Assembly (NCBI GenBank): GCA_014802325.1
Contig: JAAVCK010000017.1
Coordinates: forward strand, 1 to 50,127
Length of the DNA stretch: 50,127 nucleotides
DNA from: Bacteroides sp.
Lineage (GTDB): Bacteria > Bacteroidota > Bacteroidia > Bacteroidales > Muribaculaceae
Direction: 5' to 3'
This document shows, in pieces, positions 1-9,105 of the stretch. The notes beneath the pieces are model-generated. The model was not told the origin of the DNA. It did not search any database and saw only the letters and a list, made by a program, of their open reading frames with translations. Numbering within the stretch: position 1 is the stretch's first letter; each line of letters opens with the position of its first letter. Both the position numbers and the translations under genes were made by a program.

Positions 1-1
1 C

Positions 2-85
2 GAACCCTCATTTAAGCTTTTACCCAAAGTATATCTCGGAAGTGGCAAATGCAGCCTGAATCTTCCGAATTTATGTATAAAATAG
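2..85 (+). CDS. Possible C-terminal tail of an upstream gene (partial)
   Basis: One frame is open from the left window edge to a TAG at 83-85, giving 27 residues ending in NLPNLCIK. A strong hairpin starts at the stop codon, which is where a terminator for this gene would lie. I do not recognise the sequence, and 27 codons can be open by chance, so this is only a suggestion that a plus-strand gene ends here. Confidence 0.25.
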   Translation, partial: EPSFKLLPKVYLGSGKCSLNLPNLCIK

Positions 86-117
86 AGACTGCCTAACTTT
101 GGTTGTTAGACAGCCTC
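85..117. terminator. 13-bp hairpin before the first gene
   Basis: GAGACTGCCTAAC (85-97) pairs over its whole length with GTTAGACAGCCTC (105-117), using two G-U pairs, around the loop TTTGGTT. There is no T-run on the plus side. On the minus side the stem is followed by CTATTTTAT, a weak U-tract. It probably separates the upstream transcript from the gene starting at 222. A TAnnTTTG match (94-101) falls inside the stem and loop and is probably incidental. Confidence 0.55.
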
Positions 118-209
118 CTGCATGGTGGGTTAAATATCGTTATACTCTGTCTGTGGCTTATCTCAAATTATACTGCGGGATGCTATTTCGGAATTTGGAT
201 TTTTTTCCT

Positions 210-217
210 TATTTTTG
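210..217 (+). promoter_or_regulatory. -7 box TATTTTTG, four bases from the ATG
   Basis: TATTTTTG matches the Bacteroidota -7 consensus TAnnTTTG. A TTTC (186-189), one base off the -33 TTTG, lies exactly 20 bases upstream. The box ends four bases before the ATG at 222, so transcription would begin at or within a few bases of the start codon. Confidence 0.45.
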
Positions 218-221
218 TGAC

Positions 222-1718
222 ATGGTAAGGTTATTATTTACATTGATTCTGCTTGTGTCTACATGCTTCAGCGCATTGAGTCGCAAACATGAGATGCGTG
301 GCGTGTGGGTGGCTACAGTCTGGGGTATTGACTGGCCTTCCCGTCAAGGTACTGATAAATCTACTGAGGCTGCGCAAAAGCGGGAACTGACTAAAATCCT
401 CGACAGGTGTAAAGATATGAATCTTACCACTATAGTGTTTCAGGTTCGTTCGATGGCCGATGTCATGTATGAATCGCGTTACGAACCTTGGAGCCGATTT
501 CTTACCGGTAAACGAGGGGCGCGACCCACGTGGAATCCGCTCGAATGGATAGTGGATGAGTGTCATGAGCGCGGACTTGAATGCTATGCCTGGGTCAATC
601 CGTTCAGAGCGCCGGCTGATAAAGATGCTGTAAGTGATTTTGACGCTATGTGCCGCCGGAATAATTGGTTGCTGACGTATGGGAAATATACTACACTTAA
701 TCCCGGAATAGAATCTGTCAGGGAGCACATAGTAAATGTTTGTCGGGAGATTGTGACCCTCTATGATGTGGACGGACTGATTTTCGACGACTATTTTTAT
801 CCTAACGGAATACCTGAAAACGAGTCGGCTCCCGATTATCGATTGTATAAGGAAGCAAATACAGCAATTCCGATAGGGCAGTGGCGTCGCTCAAATGTGC
901 ATAAACTCGTAGCCGATGTCAGTGCAATGATTTTTGACGAATGTCCGGATGTAAGATTCGGCATTTCACCGGCCGGCGTAGCGGGCACTTCCGGCACTTC
1001 TGCCCGGCAGTGGGGACTTACACCTGTGGATGTGAAGGCTGCCGACTGGCAGTGGAAAGATATTTTTTCCGATCCGGTGGGCTGGCTGTATGAAGGTACT
1101 ATAGATTTTGTGTCGCCTCAGCTCTACTGGCCTACACATCATGTCACCGCTCCTTTTCAGCCCCTGGCCCGATGGTGGGACTATGCGGCAGGTCGACATG
1201 GCCGACATTCTTACCCGTCGATCACTCTGGCCGATATGGAAAAAAGCAGTGACTCTGATTTGCTCGACGATCATCTGCTGCAAGTAGAGATGACCGGCGA
1301 TCTCTCTACCCCCGGAGTGATGCTGTATAGCGCGAAGTTTCTTGACCGTATAGACAATGCTCTACGCTATAGTCTTTTCGGCAACAAGGCCTTATCGCCA
1401 CGCGCTGACTGGAAATATCCCCATAAATATGATGCCGTAAAAGGACTTCGTAGAAAAGGCGACAGACTTGTATGGAATGAAACGGAGCCCGATACCCCTG
1501 GAGCTACTGTAAGATATGCCGTGTATGCTTTCCCAAGTAAACTCGATGCGGCTGAAGTGGCTGACTCCGATGGTGAGCCGGGTATTGACGGCCGCTATCT
1601 GCTCGGAGTGACATATTCACCTGAATTTGAAATTCCGTCGCGAGCCGGAAAGGGTATGACATATGCCGTAAGCGTGCTCGACGGAAATTCAATAGAGCAT
1701 CCCTATGCTTATCTCTGA
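222..1718 (+). CDS. Family 10 glycosidase-like (GHL10/DUF187) exported protein
   Basis: The 498-residue product resembles the GHL10 group (DUF187, YngK-like), TIM-barrel proteins thought to act on glycans. Residues 1 to about 20 form a signal peptide (MVRLLFTLILLVSTCFSA). The barrel follows, with family-typical stretches RGVWVATVWGIDWPS, FQVRSMADVMYES, ECYAWVNPFR and VDGLIFDDYFYP. A fibronectin-III-like module occupies about the last 80 residues. The frame is open upstream to a TTG at 99, but the ATG at 222 puts the signal peptide at the N-terminus and is preferred. A cysteine at the end of the signal peptide lacks a good lipobox, so signal peptidase I cleavage is more likely. ispE follows after 14 bases. 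The substrate cannot be read from the sequence. Confidence 0.85.
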   Translation: MVRLLFTLILLVSTCFSALSRKHEMRGVWVATVWGIDWPSRQGTDKSTEAAQKRELTKILDRCKDMNLTTIVFQVRSMADVMYESRYEPWSRFLTGKRGARPTWNPLEWIVDECHERGLECYAWVNPFRAPADKDAVSDFDAMCRRNNWLLTYGKYTTLNPGIESVREHIVNVCREIVTLYDVDGLIFDDYFYPNGIPENESAPDYRLYKEANTAIPIGQWRRSNVHKLVADVSAMIFDECPDVRFGISPAGVAGTSGTSARQWGLTPVDVKAADWQWKDIFSDPVGWLYEGTIDFVSPQLYWPTHHVTAPFQPLARWWDYAAGRHGRHSYPSITLADMEKSSDSDLLDDHLLQVEMTGDLSTPGVMLYSAKFLDRIDNALRYSLFGNKALSPRADWKYPHKYDAVKGLRRKGDRLVWNETEPDTPGATVRYAVYAFPSKLDAAEVADSDGEPGIDGRYLLGVTYSPEFEIPSRAGKGMTYAVSVLDGNSIEHPYAYL

Positions 1719-1732
1719 AACTACTGACTGAA

Positions 1733-2554
1733 ATGATACTTTTTCCAAACGCAAAGATTAATCTCGGACTCGATATAGAGCGCCGCCGTCCTGACGGCTA
1801 CCATGATATAGTGACGCTTATGTATCCTATCGGCTGGGCAGACATACTTGAAATCGTGCCAGCTGCAGGTAGCGATACCACTCTGACGGTGACCGGTAAC
1901 AGTGTTGACTGTCAGGCTGAAAAAAATCTCGTAATGAAAGCCTACCGCGCGCTTGATGCCGAGGTCAACCTCCCGCCGGTGGATATATATCTGCATAAGG
2001 TGATACCCGACGGTGCAGGATTGGGAGGCGGCTCGGCCGACGCTGCTTTCACGCTCACAGGACTCGACTCGATTTTTGACCTCGGCCTGGAAAAAGAATA
2101 TCTTGCCGAGATAGCCGGCTCTATCGGAGCAGACTGTTCATTCTTCATCTACAACCGTCCGATGCTCTGTACAGGCACCGGTACTACTATGCAGCCATAT
2201 GACTTGGATTTGAGCAAATACCATATAGCCGTGGTGAAGCCCCCCTTCTCCGTGCCAACCCGCGAGGCATATTCAGCCGTAACTCCGGCCGTAGCTCCCC
2301 GACAGATAGCCGAAATACTCCGACTGCCCGAGGCCGAATGGCAAGGAGAACTGAAAAACGACTTTGAACCGACAGTAGGTGCACGTCATCCCCGGATATT
2401 TGAAATCCGCGACCGTCTTTATTCACTCGGGGCTATATATGCAGCCATGTCGGGATCAGGATCGGCAGTGTTCGGTCTGTTTGAAAATGCCATTTTGGCA
2501 GATGACCTTAAAAGGGTATTCAGCGACTGCGCCACCTTTGCCGGCAGGTTGTGA
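1733..2554 (+). CDS. ispE: 4-diphosphocytidyl-2-C-methyl-D-erythritol kinase
   Basis: IspE phosphorylates CDP-methylerythritol with ATP in the cytoplasmic MEP pathway to isopentenyl diphosphate, the source of menaquinone side chains and the undecaprenyl carrier. The 273-residue length is normal. GHMP-kinase features are visible: AKINLGL near the N-terminus (Lys8), the glycine-rich ATP loop PDGAGLGGGSADAAF (93-106), a GADCSFF segment with the expected catalytic aspartate (Asp135), and MSGSGSAVFG near the C-terminus. The ATG at 1733 lies 14 bases after the GHL10 gene, so the two are probably cotranscribed. A hairpin follows at 2590-2624. Confidence 0.97.
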   Translation: MILFPNAKINLGLDIERRRPDGYHDIVTLMYPIGWADILEIVPAAGSDTTLTVTGNSVDCQAEKNLVMKAYRALDAEVNLPPVDIYLHKVIPDGAGLGGGSADAAFTLTGLDSIFDLGLEKEYLAEIAGSIGADCSFFIYNRPMLCTGTGTTMQPYDLDLSKYHIAVVKPPFSVPTREAYSAVTPAVAPRQIAEILRLPEAEWQGELKNDFEPTVGARHPRIFEIRDRLYSLGAIYAAMSGSGSAVFGLFENAILADDLKRVFSDCATFAGRL

Positions 2555-2589
2555 ACGATATAGGATATTATTTTGTTGTATTATTGAAT

Positions 2590-2624
2590 AAAAAGCCTTA
2601 GGCCGAGAGTTTGGCCTGCTTTTT
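2590..2624 (+). terminator. Hairpin between ispE and grpE
   Basis: AAAAAGC (2590-2596) pairs with GCTTTTT (2618-2624), and AGGCC (2600-2604) with GGCCT (2613-2617), leaving a CTT bulge and an 8-base loop. The A-run/T-run ends make it a plausible intrinsic terminator on either strand. It separates the ispE transcript from the chaperone genes. I found no perfect TAnnTTTG box between it and grpE. Confidence 0.65.
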
Positions 2625-2666
2625 GCTGTGTTAAGAATCAATAATAACAATAAATATAATATCATC

Positions 2667-3281
2667 ATGGCTAACAATACACCCAACCGGCCCGACGAAA
2701 ATATCCGCCGCGAAGATGCCGGTGCTGAAATATTCGACGACGTTCAGGAAGCTCAGAGCGAAGTCAACTCTACCGAGGACGAGGAAAACGAGTTGATCAA
2801 CGGTCAGGCGGGTCAGATAGACACGCTTAACGAAACTGTGCAGAAACTTACCGAGGAGGTTGAGAAAGCTAAGAAAGACTATCTCTATCTCATGGCGGAG
2901 TTTGACAATTTCCGCAAACGCACCGTCAAAGAGAAATCCGATATACTCCGCAACGCATCAGAAAAAGATATGGCCGACCTTCTCCCGATCGTCGACGATT
3001 TCGAGCGCGGTATAGAAGCCAACCGCACCACAGATGATGTGGAGACCCTCCGTCAGGGTATGGAGCTGATATACCAGAAGTTTGTGAAATACCTTGAGCG
3101 TCATGGAGTGAAACCAATTGAATCGACCGGCCTGCCTTTCGATCCCGAGATGCACGAGGCAATCGCTATGGTACCCGTGCCCGACGAATCACAGAAAGGT
3201 AAAGTGATCGACACTCCCACCAAGGGTTATACTATAAACGATAAAGTGCTCCGCCACGCCAAGGTAGCCGTGGGCCAGTAA
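2667..3281 (+). CDS. grpE: Nucleotide exchange factor GrpE
   Basis: GrpE drives ADP release from DnaK so that the chaperone cycle can turn. The 204-residue protein has the usual order: an acidic disordered N-terminus (about 1-45), a long dimerising helix (about 50-105, ending in LMAEFDNFRKRTVKEK), then the beta domain with the family stretch GVKPIESTGLPFDPEMHEAI. The frame is open to an upstream TTG (2628), but the ATG at 2667 gives the normal N-terminus. dnaJ starts 15 bases downstream. dnaK is not in the window, so this cluster is grpE-dnaJ-htpG rather than the classical grpE-dnaK-dnaJ. Confidence 0.97.
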   Translation: MANNTPNRPDENIRREDAGAEIFDDVQEAQSEVNSTEDEENELINGQAGQIDTLNETVQKLTEEVEKAKKDYLYLMAEFDNFRKRTVKEKSDILRNASEKDMADLLPIVDDFERGIEANRTTDDVETLRQGMELIYQKFVKYLERHGVKPIESTGLPFDPEMHEAIAMVPVPDESQKGKVIDTPTKGYTINDKVLRHAKVAVGQ

Positions 3282-3296
3282 AAGAAAGGTAAAGTC

Positions 3297-4472
3297 ATGG
3301 CAGAAAAACGCGATTATTATGAAGTGCTCGGCGTGGACCGTAACGCCGATGAGAAGGCACTTAAGAGCGCCTACCGCAAGCTTGCGCTCAAATATCACCC
3401 CGACCGTAACCCGGGCGATAAAGAAGCCGAAGAAAAATTTAAAGAAGCGGCCGAAGCCTACGATGTGCTTTCCAATCCTGAAAAGCGTCAGAAATATGAC
3501 CAGTATGGCCACAACATGGGACCGCAGGGATTCCCCGGCGGCGGTGGCGGTTACTACTCGGGTGGCGGCATGTCGATGGACGATATATTCTCCAACTTCG
3601 GCGATATATTCGGCGATCTCTTCGGAGGTGGCCGTGGCATGGGCGGTTTCGAGACAGCCGGTGCACACTCACGTCCGCGTCAGCGCAAGGGTAAAGACCT
3701 GCGCGTAAGAGTGAAACTAACGCTTGAAGATATAGCCAAGGGAGTTACAAAAACTCTCAAGATACCTACACTTGTCAAGTGCTCCCACTGCAACGGTACC
3801 GGAGCAAAAGACGGCACGGCATTTACCACCTGCCCCACATGTCAGGGTTCGGGTCACGTGCGCCGTCAGGTCAACTCCATCTTCGGTCCCTCACAGTCCA
3901 CAGTGACCTGTCCGCAGTGTCATGGCGAAGGCAAGATCATCTCGGAAGAGTGCAGCTACTGCCACGGTGAAGGCGTAGAGCGCAAAGAAGAAACAGTGAC
4001 ATTCAACATACCTGCCGGTGTGGCCGACGGAATGACCCTCACCGTGCGCGGCAAGGGCAACGCTGCTGTGCGCGGCGGAGTCAACGGTGACCTCCTCGTT
4101 GTAATCGAGGAAGTGAAACACCCCGAGCTCATACGCGACGGAAATGATGTGATCTACAACCTTATGCTCGACATCCCTACGGCCGCATTGGGCGGTTCGG
4201 TGGAAGTGCCCACGATATCGGGTCGCGCCCGAGTGAAGATACCGGCCGGCACCCAGCCAGGCAAGGTGCTCCGTCTGCGCGGCAAAGGCCTGCCTTCAAC
4301 CGAGGGTCACGGCACCGGCGACGAGCTTGTCAACGTGATGGTGTATATACCCGAAACACTCAACGACACCGAGCGCGCAGCTATGGAGCAACTTCAGGGG
4401 CAGCCCGACATGCAGCCATCGCAGAGTGTGAAAGACAGAATTTTCTCTAAACTCCGACATATATTTGATTAA
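3297..4472 (+). CDS. dnaJ: Chaperone DnaJ (type I Hsp40)
   Basis: This Hsp40 delivers unfolded clients to DnaK and stimulates its ATPase. All type I parts are present in 391 residues: the J domain with His34-Pro35-Asp36 in KYHPDRNP; a Gly/Phe-rich stretch (about 75-130) with runs such as [13 protein letters not shown]; four zinc-binding repeats [24 protein letters not shown] and CSYCHGEG (about 162-226); and the two C-terminal client-binding barrels. AAAGAAAGGTAAAG lies just before the ATG, one of the few purine-rich leaders in the window. htpG follows after 7 bases, so the three chaperone genes form one operon with grpE. Confidence 0.98.
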   Translation: MAEKRDYYEVLGVDRNADEKALKSAYRKLALKYHPDRNPGDKEAEEKFKEAAEAYDVLSNPEKRQKYDQYGHNMGPQGFPGGGGGYYSGGGMSMDDIFSNFGDIFGDLFGGGRGMGGFETAGAHSRPRQRKGKDLRVRVKLTLEDIAKGVTKTLKIPTLVKCSHCNGTGAKDGTAFTTCPTCQGSGHVRRQVNSIFGPSQSTVTCPQCHGEGKIISEECSYCHGEGVERKEETVTFNIPAGVADGMTLTVRGKGNAAVRGGVNGDLLVVIEEVKHPELIRDGNDVIYNLMLDIPTAALGGSVEVPTISGRARVKIPAGTQPGKVLRLRGKGLPSTEGHGTGDELVNVMVYIPETLNDTERAAMEQLQGQPDMQPSQSVKDRIFSKLRHIFD

Positions 4473-4479
4473 TCCGCTT

Positions 4480-6522
4480 ATGAAAAAAGGAAATATTGGG
4501 GTTACTACCGAGAATATTTTCCCCGTAATTAAAAAATTTCTCTATTCCGATCAGGAAATATTTTTGCGCGAGCTTGTGTCAAACGCTATCGACGCCACGC
4601 AGAAACTCAAGACCCTCGCCTCGTTTGGTGATTTTAAGGGTCAGCTCGGCGACATGGATGTGCGTGTCACCATCGACAAGGAAGCCGGTACTCTCACCGT
4701 GAGCGACCACGGCATAGGTATGACTGCCGACGATATTGAAAAATACATCAATCAGATAGCATTTTCAGGAGCTGAAGAATTTCTCAGCAAATATAAAGAT
4801 ACGGCCAATGCCATCATAGGACATTTCGGTCTCGGATTCTACTCCGCTTTCATGGTAGCCAAGAAGGTGGAGATCCGCTCGCTTTCATATAAGGACGGTG
4901 CTGAAGCAGTGAAATGGACCTGCGACGGTTCGCCCGAATTTACCATGGAGCCTACCGAAAAAGCTGAGCGAGGCACCGATATAGTGCTGTATATCGATGA
5001 AGATTCCACTCAGTATCTTGAGCAGGCACGCATTGACTCGCTGCTGAAGAAGTACTGCCGCTTCCTGCCCGTACCCGTGATTTCGGGTAAAGAGCAGGAG
5101 TGGAAAGACGGTAAGTACGTGGATACCGACCGCGATAAGATTATTAACATCACCGAGCCTGCATGGACTAAAAAACCGTCGGAACTTACCGATGAAGATT
5201 ATCGCAACTTCTATCACGAACTTTATCCCGGTCAGGAAGATCCCCTCTTCTGGATTCATCTCAATGTAGACTATCCCTTCACGCTCACCGGAGTGCTCTT
5301 CTTCCCCAAGATCAAGAATAATCTTGAGATACGCAAAGACCGCATACAGCTCTATAGCAATCAGGTCTACGTCACTGATTCGGTAGAAGGCGTGGTGCCC
5401 GAGTTCATGATGCTCCTTCAGGGAGTGATAGACTCGCCCGATATACCTCTCAACGTATCGCGCAGCTACCTGCAGAGCGACACGGCTGTAAAGAAAATCT
5501 CGGGTTATATCACCAAGAAAGTATCATCTCGTCTTGACGAATTATTCAAGGCCGACCGTGCCGAGTTTGAAAAGAAGTGGGACGACATCAAGATATTCAT
5601 CGAATACGGTATGCTTACCGACGAAAAATTCTGCGACGCAGCGATGAAGTTTGTCCTCGTCAAGGATACCGACGGTAAATTCTACACGCTCGATGAATAC
5701 CGCACGCTCGTCGAAGCATCGCAGACCGATAAGGATGGCGACGTGGTCTACATCTATGCCACCGATGCCACCGCCCAGTATGCCTATATTCAGGCCGCTA
5801 CCGAAAAAGGCTATAACGTGCTGCTGATGAATGGCGAACTCGACGGTCACTTCATATCGATGCTTGAGAACAAGCTCACCAAGACCCGCTTCGTGAGAGT
5901 GGACTCCGACGTGGTAGACAATCTCGTACCTTCGGCCGATAAGAAAGCCACATCGCTCTCGGGCGATCAGATTTCGCTTCTCACATCTCTCTTCCGCAGC
6001 CGTGTGCCCAAGATTGAGAAAGCCGAATTTCTCGTATCGTTTGAAGAACTCAATCCCGATGCCAATCCCGTGCTGATAACGCAGAACGAATACATGCGAC
6101 GCATGAAGGATATGGCCGCTACACAGCCCGGCATGGCATTTTACGCCGAGCTCCCTGATGCCTACAATCTCATTGTCAATACAGCCGCTCCCGTAGTGAA
6201 GCGAATACTCGACGAAGCCAAGAAGGCTGTGGGCGAGAAAATAGCTCCTCTCAATAAAGCAGTGGCCGACGACAACGCCCGCATCAAGGAACTACGTGAT
6301 GCCGCCCCCGACGGCAAGCTCTCCGACGAGGACGAAAATCAGGTAAAGCATCTCTCCGAGACCGCCGAACACAACCGCACCGAGGCAGAGAAAATTGCAG
6401 CCGACTATGCCGCCACTCAGCCCGTGATAGGGCAGGTGATAGATCTGGCACTCCTTGCCAACGGTCTGCTCCGCGGCCGCGAACTCAACGAGTTTATCCG
6501 CCGTTCGGTGCAGCTTCTCTGA
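4480..6522 (+). CDS. htpG: Chaperone HtpG (bacterial Hsp90)
   Basis: HtpG is a dimeric ATP-driven cytoplasmic chaperone. The GHKL ATPase motifs are intact: ELVSNAIDATQK, a DHGIGM segment, and the lid region GHFGLGFYSAFMV. The middle domain carries the expected RKDRIQLYSNQVYVTD and the catalytic-loop stretch PLNVSRSYLQ. The frame could begin at a TTG (4465) overlapping dnaJ, but the ATG at 4480 gives MKKGNIGVTTENIF, the usual start in this phylum. At 680 residues it is longer than E. coli HtpG. The extra length is partly a charged coiled-coil segment at about 570-645, a common Bacteroidota feature. It is last in the grpE-dnaJ-htpG set and is followed by a strong hairpin. Confidence 0.97.
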   Translation: MKKGNIGVTTENIFPVIKKFLYSDQEIFLRELVSNAIDATQKLKTLASFGDFKGQLGDMDVRVTIDKEAGTLTVSDHGIGMTADDIEKYINQIAFSGAEEFLSKYKDTANAIIGHFGLGFYSAFMVAKKVEIRSLSYKDGAEAVKWTCDGSPEFTMEPTEKAERGTDIVLYIDEDSTQYLEQARIDSLLKKYCRFLPVPVISGKEQEWKDGKYVDTDRDKIINITEPAWTKKPSELTDEDYRNFYHELYPGQEDPLFWIHLNVDYPFTLTGVLFFPKIKNNLEIRKDRIQLYSNQVYVTDSVEGVVPEFMMLLQGVIDSPDIPLNVSRSYLQSDTAVKKISGYITKKVSSRLDELFKADRAEFEKKWDDIKIFIEYGMLTDEKFCDAAMKFVLVKDTDGKFYTLDEYRTLVEASQTDKDGDVVYIYATDATAQYAYIQAATEKGYNVLLMNGELDGHFISMLENKLTKTRFVRVDSDVVDNLVPSADKKATSLSGDQISLLTSLFRSRVPKIEKAEFLVSFEELNPDANPVLITQNEYMRRMKDMAATQPGMAFYAELPDAYNLIVNTAAPVVKRILDEAKKAVGEKIAPLNKAVADDNARIKELRDAAPDGKLSDEDENQVKHLSETAEHNRTEAEKIAADYAATQPVIGQVIDLALLANGLLRGRELNEFIRRSVQLL

Positions 6523-6555
6523 TACTGAAGTTTAATTTAATCACCCTCTGATAAT

Positions 6556-6594
6556 ACGGGTCGCAGCAATAGTCTTTTTATTGCCGCGACCCGT
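6556..6594. terminator. Strong hairpin after htpG
   Basis: ACGGGTCGC (6556-6564) pairs perfectly with GCGACCCGT (6586-6594), continuing inside with GCAATA/TATTGC around GTCTTTT. An A/C mismatch is the only interruption in 15 base pairs. No T-run follows, so release may be imperfect, or the hairpin may protect the 3' end of the chaperone mRNA. It marks the end of the chaperone operon. Confidence 0.7.
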
Positions 6595-6627
6595 AAACAT
6601 TTATGTGTCCGGCTCGGTTATTAAGAT

Positions 6628-7734
6628 ATGTCAACCTCACGTCGTCCATTCACCTTTGACCGCGTAGTGCGGATAGTAGGCTCGGTATTGATACTCGCCG
6701 GAGCCGTGTGGCTTATCAATGTGCTGAAAAATGTATTGCTGCCGTTCTGTCTGGCATGTCTGGTAGCCTACATGCTCCAGCCCGTTGTATCCCTCAACGG
6801 GCGCATATTTCACATAAAGCGCCATGCCATCAATGTGGTCCTGACATTATTTGAAGTGGCCGCGCTCGTGGGCCTCTCGCTATATTTCGTGCTGCCTATG
6901 GTGATAAGTGAGATAGGTGAACTGACTGCGCTGATTGACCGATACCGCACCAACGGCATGATCGAGGCCATGATTCCTGAAGAATTTCGCCTGTGGCTCG
7001 ACCGCATTTCATCACAGTTAAGCATCAGCCAACTTGCCGACAGCGGTCAGCTTGAAGAAATAATCACCGGGGGCACATCGGTGGTAAGCTATGTCATCGA
7101 CATGTTTATGCACACCATAGAGTGGCTGCTGGCATTCGTCTACGTGATATTCATCATGATAGACTATGACGAACTTGTAGCGGCGGCCAACGGTATGATA
7201 CCGCCCGACTATCGCCCCATCACCGTGCGCATAGGGCGTGACATACAGCGTAGCATGAATAGTTATTTCCGCGGTCAGGCACTCATAGCGCTCTGTGCAG
7301 CCGTGTTTTATTCGATAGGATTTTCCATCGTGGGCATTCCTATGGCCATAGTGCTCGGTGTGACGGTGGGCATACTCTATATGATACCTTACTTTCAGTA
7401 TGTCACCCTCATACCGGTCGCGATAGTGTGTTTCATCTCCACACTCGGAGGCGATGGAAGTTTCTGGATAATGATGGGTCAGTGTATACTGGTCTACGTA
7501 GTATCGCAGTCGATATGCGACTATGTGCTAACACCCCACATCATGGGCAGCGCGCTCGGACTTCATCCTGCCATAATACTGCTCTCCCTCTCCATCTGGG
7601 GCACACTTCTCGGCATAATCGGCATGATAATAGCTCTGCCTCTCACGGCGCTCCTCATAGCTTACTACCGTGAATTTGTAATTGAGAAACATACGATTAC
7701 AAAAGTCAAGTCCTCAGGCGGGAAGCAGACATGA
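6628..7734 (+). CDS. AI-2E/PerM family inner-membrane transporter
   Basis: The 368-residue integral membrane protein belongs to the AI-2E transporter (PerM/YdiK/YhhT) family. Members have been linked to autoinducer-2 export or Na+/H+ exchange, so the substrate here is unknown. Two hydrophobic segments lie at about 14-50, one at about 70-95, a soluble stretch at about 100-150, and four or five more helices run to about 350, with the family-like SQSICDYVLTPHIMGSALGLHP near 295. ATG at 6628; no clear promoter box was seen in the 33 bases after the hairpin. der lies 51 bases downstream behind its own -7 box. Confidence 0.9.
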   Translation: MSTSRRPFTFDRVVRIVGSVLILAGAVWLINVLKNVLLPFCLACLVAYMLQPVVSLNGRIFHIKRHAINVVLTLFEVAALVGLSLYFVLPMVISEIGELTALIDRYRTNGMIEAMIPEEFRLWLDRISSQLSISQLADSGQLEEIITGGTSVVSYVIDMFMHTIEWLLAFVYVIFIMIDYDELVAAANGMIPPDYRPITVRIGRDIQRSMNSYFRGQALIALCAAVFYSIGFSIVGIPMAIVLGVTVGILYMIPYFQYVTLIPVAIVCFISTLGGDGSFWIMMGQCILVYVVSQSICDYVLTPHIMGSALGLHPAIILLSLSIWGTLLGIIGMIIALPLTALLIAYYREFVIEKHTITKVKSSGGKQT

Positions 7735-7760
7735 GATTTTAATTTTTAATGAAATTTAGT

Positions 7761-7768
7761 TAACTTTG
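7761..7768 (+). promoter_or_regulatory. -7 box TAACTTTG upstream of der
   Basis: TAACTTTG is a perfect TAnnTTTG match 17 bases before the der ATG. TTTT (7737-7740), one base off the -33 TTTG, is exactly 20 bases upstream. The implied leader is only about 10 bases. Confidence 0.65.
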
Positions 7769-7785
7769 CAAAAATATTGAATGTT

Positions 7786-9105
7786 ATGGGACAAATGATA
7801 GCAATAGTGGGACGCCCCAACGTGGGTAAGTCGACACTCTTCAATCGACTGACTCAGACACGTACCGCGATAGTAAACGACACCGCCGGAACCACACGCG
7901 ACCGCCAGTATGGCAAAGTGGAGTGGAACGGCAAGGAATTTTCAATCGTCGATACAGGTGGCTGGGTAGTGAACTCCGACGATATATTTGAATCGGAAAT
8001 CAACAAGCAGGTAGCGCTCGCCATAGAGCAGGCCGACGAAATACTTTTCGTGGTCGATGCCATGAACGGAGTAACGGATCTTGACGATCACGTGGCCGAA
8101 ATACTGCGCCGCTCCACCAAGCCTGTGATACTCGTGGCCAATAAAGTGGATGCCGGCGACAGCATCTACAATATAGCCGAGTTTTATGCCCTCGGTCTGG
8201 GCGAGCCTTATCCCGTGTCAGCTTCGAGCGGCTACGGTACAGGCGACCTTCTCGACGAAGTGGTGAAGAAACTCCCCGTGAAAGACGACGATGAAAGCGA
8301 ACATCTGGAAAACATACCCAAGTTTGCCATCGTAGGACGTCCTAACGCCGGTAAGTCATCTATTATCAACGCCTTCATTGATGAAGACCGTCACATTGTG
8401 ACCGACATAGCCGGCACCACCCGCGACAGTATCTATACCCGCTACAATAAATTCGGGTTTGACTTCTATCTTGTCGACACCGCCGGTATCCGTAAGAAGA
8501 ACAAGGTAAACGAAGACATAGAATACTACTCTGTGATCCGCTCCATCAGAGCCATAGAGGCATCAGATGTCTGCATTCTCATGATCGACGCCACCCGTGG
8601 CATCGAGTCGCAGGACGTAAGCATCTTCGGATTGATACAGCGCAACAAGAAGGGCCTTGTAGTGGTAGTGAACAAGTGGGATCTCGTGGAAGACAAGTCG
8701 CAGAAAGCCATAGCTCATTTCGAGAAAGCCATCCGCGACCGATTCGCTCCCTTTGTCGACTTCCCTATCATCTTCGCGTCGGCTCTCACCAAGCAGCGTA
8801 TCTACAAGGTGCTTGAGACCGCAGTGGAAGTATACGAAAACCGTAAGCGTGTAGTGCCCACCTCGCAGCTCAATACCGTGATGCTTGAAGCCATTGCCGC
8901 ATATCCGCCTCCTGCCAACAAGGGAAAATTCGTGAAGATAAAGTATGTGACAATGCTTAAGGATGCAGCCGTGCCTACATTCATATTCTTCTGTAATCTG
9001 CCTCAGTGGGTCAAGGAGCCTTATCGCCGATATCTTGAAAACAAGATACGCGAGAACTGGAACTACACCGGCACACCCATCAACGTGTTTATGCGCGAAA
9101 AATAG
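7786..9105 (+). CDS. der: Ribosome biogenesis GTPase Der (EngA)
   Basis: Der is an essential GTPase with two tandem G domains that assists 50S subunit maturation. In 439 residues, both P-loops are visible (GRPNVGKST near the N-terminus and GRPNAGKSS near residue 185), each followed by a TAGTTRD switch segment, a DTGG or DTAG motif and an NKxD motif (NKVD, NKWD). The C-terminal KH-like domain contains [17 protein letters not shown] at 7777 is in frame, but the ATG at 7786 gives the usual [16 protein letters not shown] start. The last 17 bases overlap the end of the convergent PAP2 gene. Confidence 0.97.
   Translation: MGQMIAIVGRPNVGKSTLFNRLTQTRTAIVNDTAGTTRDRQYGKVEWNGKEFSIVDTGGWVVNSDDIFESEINKQVALAIEQADEILFVVDAMNGVTDLDDHVAEILRRSTKPVILVANKVDAGDSIYNIAEFYALGLGEPYPVSASSGYGTGDLLDEVVKKLPVKDDDESEHLENIPKFAIVGRPNAGKSSIINAFIDEDRHIVTDIAGTTRDSIYTRYNKFGFDFYLVDTAGIRKKNKVNEDIEYYSVIRSIRAIEASDVCILMIDATRGIESQDVSIFGLIQRNKKGLVVVVNKWDLVEDKSQKAIAHFEKAIRDRFAPFVDFPIIFASALTKQRIYKVLETAVEVYENRKRVVPTSQLNTVMLEAIAAYPPPANKGKFVKIKYVTMLKDAAVPTFIFFCNLPQWVKEPYRRYLENKIRENWNYTGTPINVFMREK

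Noticed and set aside
94..101. TAACTTTG near the left edge as a promoter for the GHL10 gene
   Set aside because: It lies inside the stem and loop of the 85-117 hairpin and would give a leader of over 110 bases; the box at 210-217 is better placed, although neither is proven.
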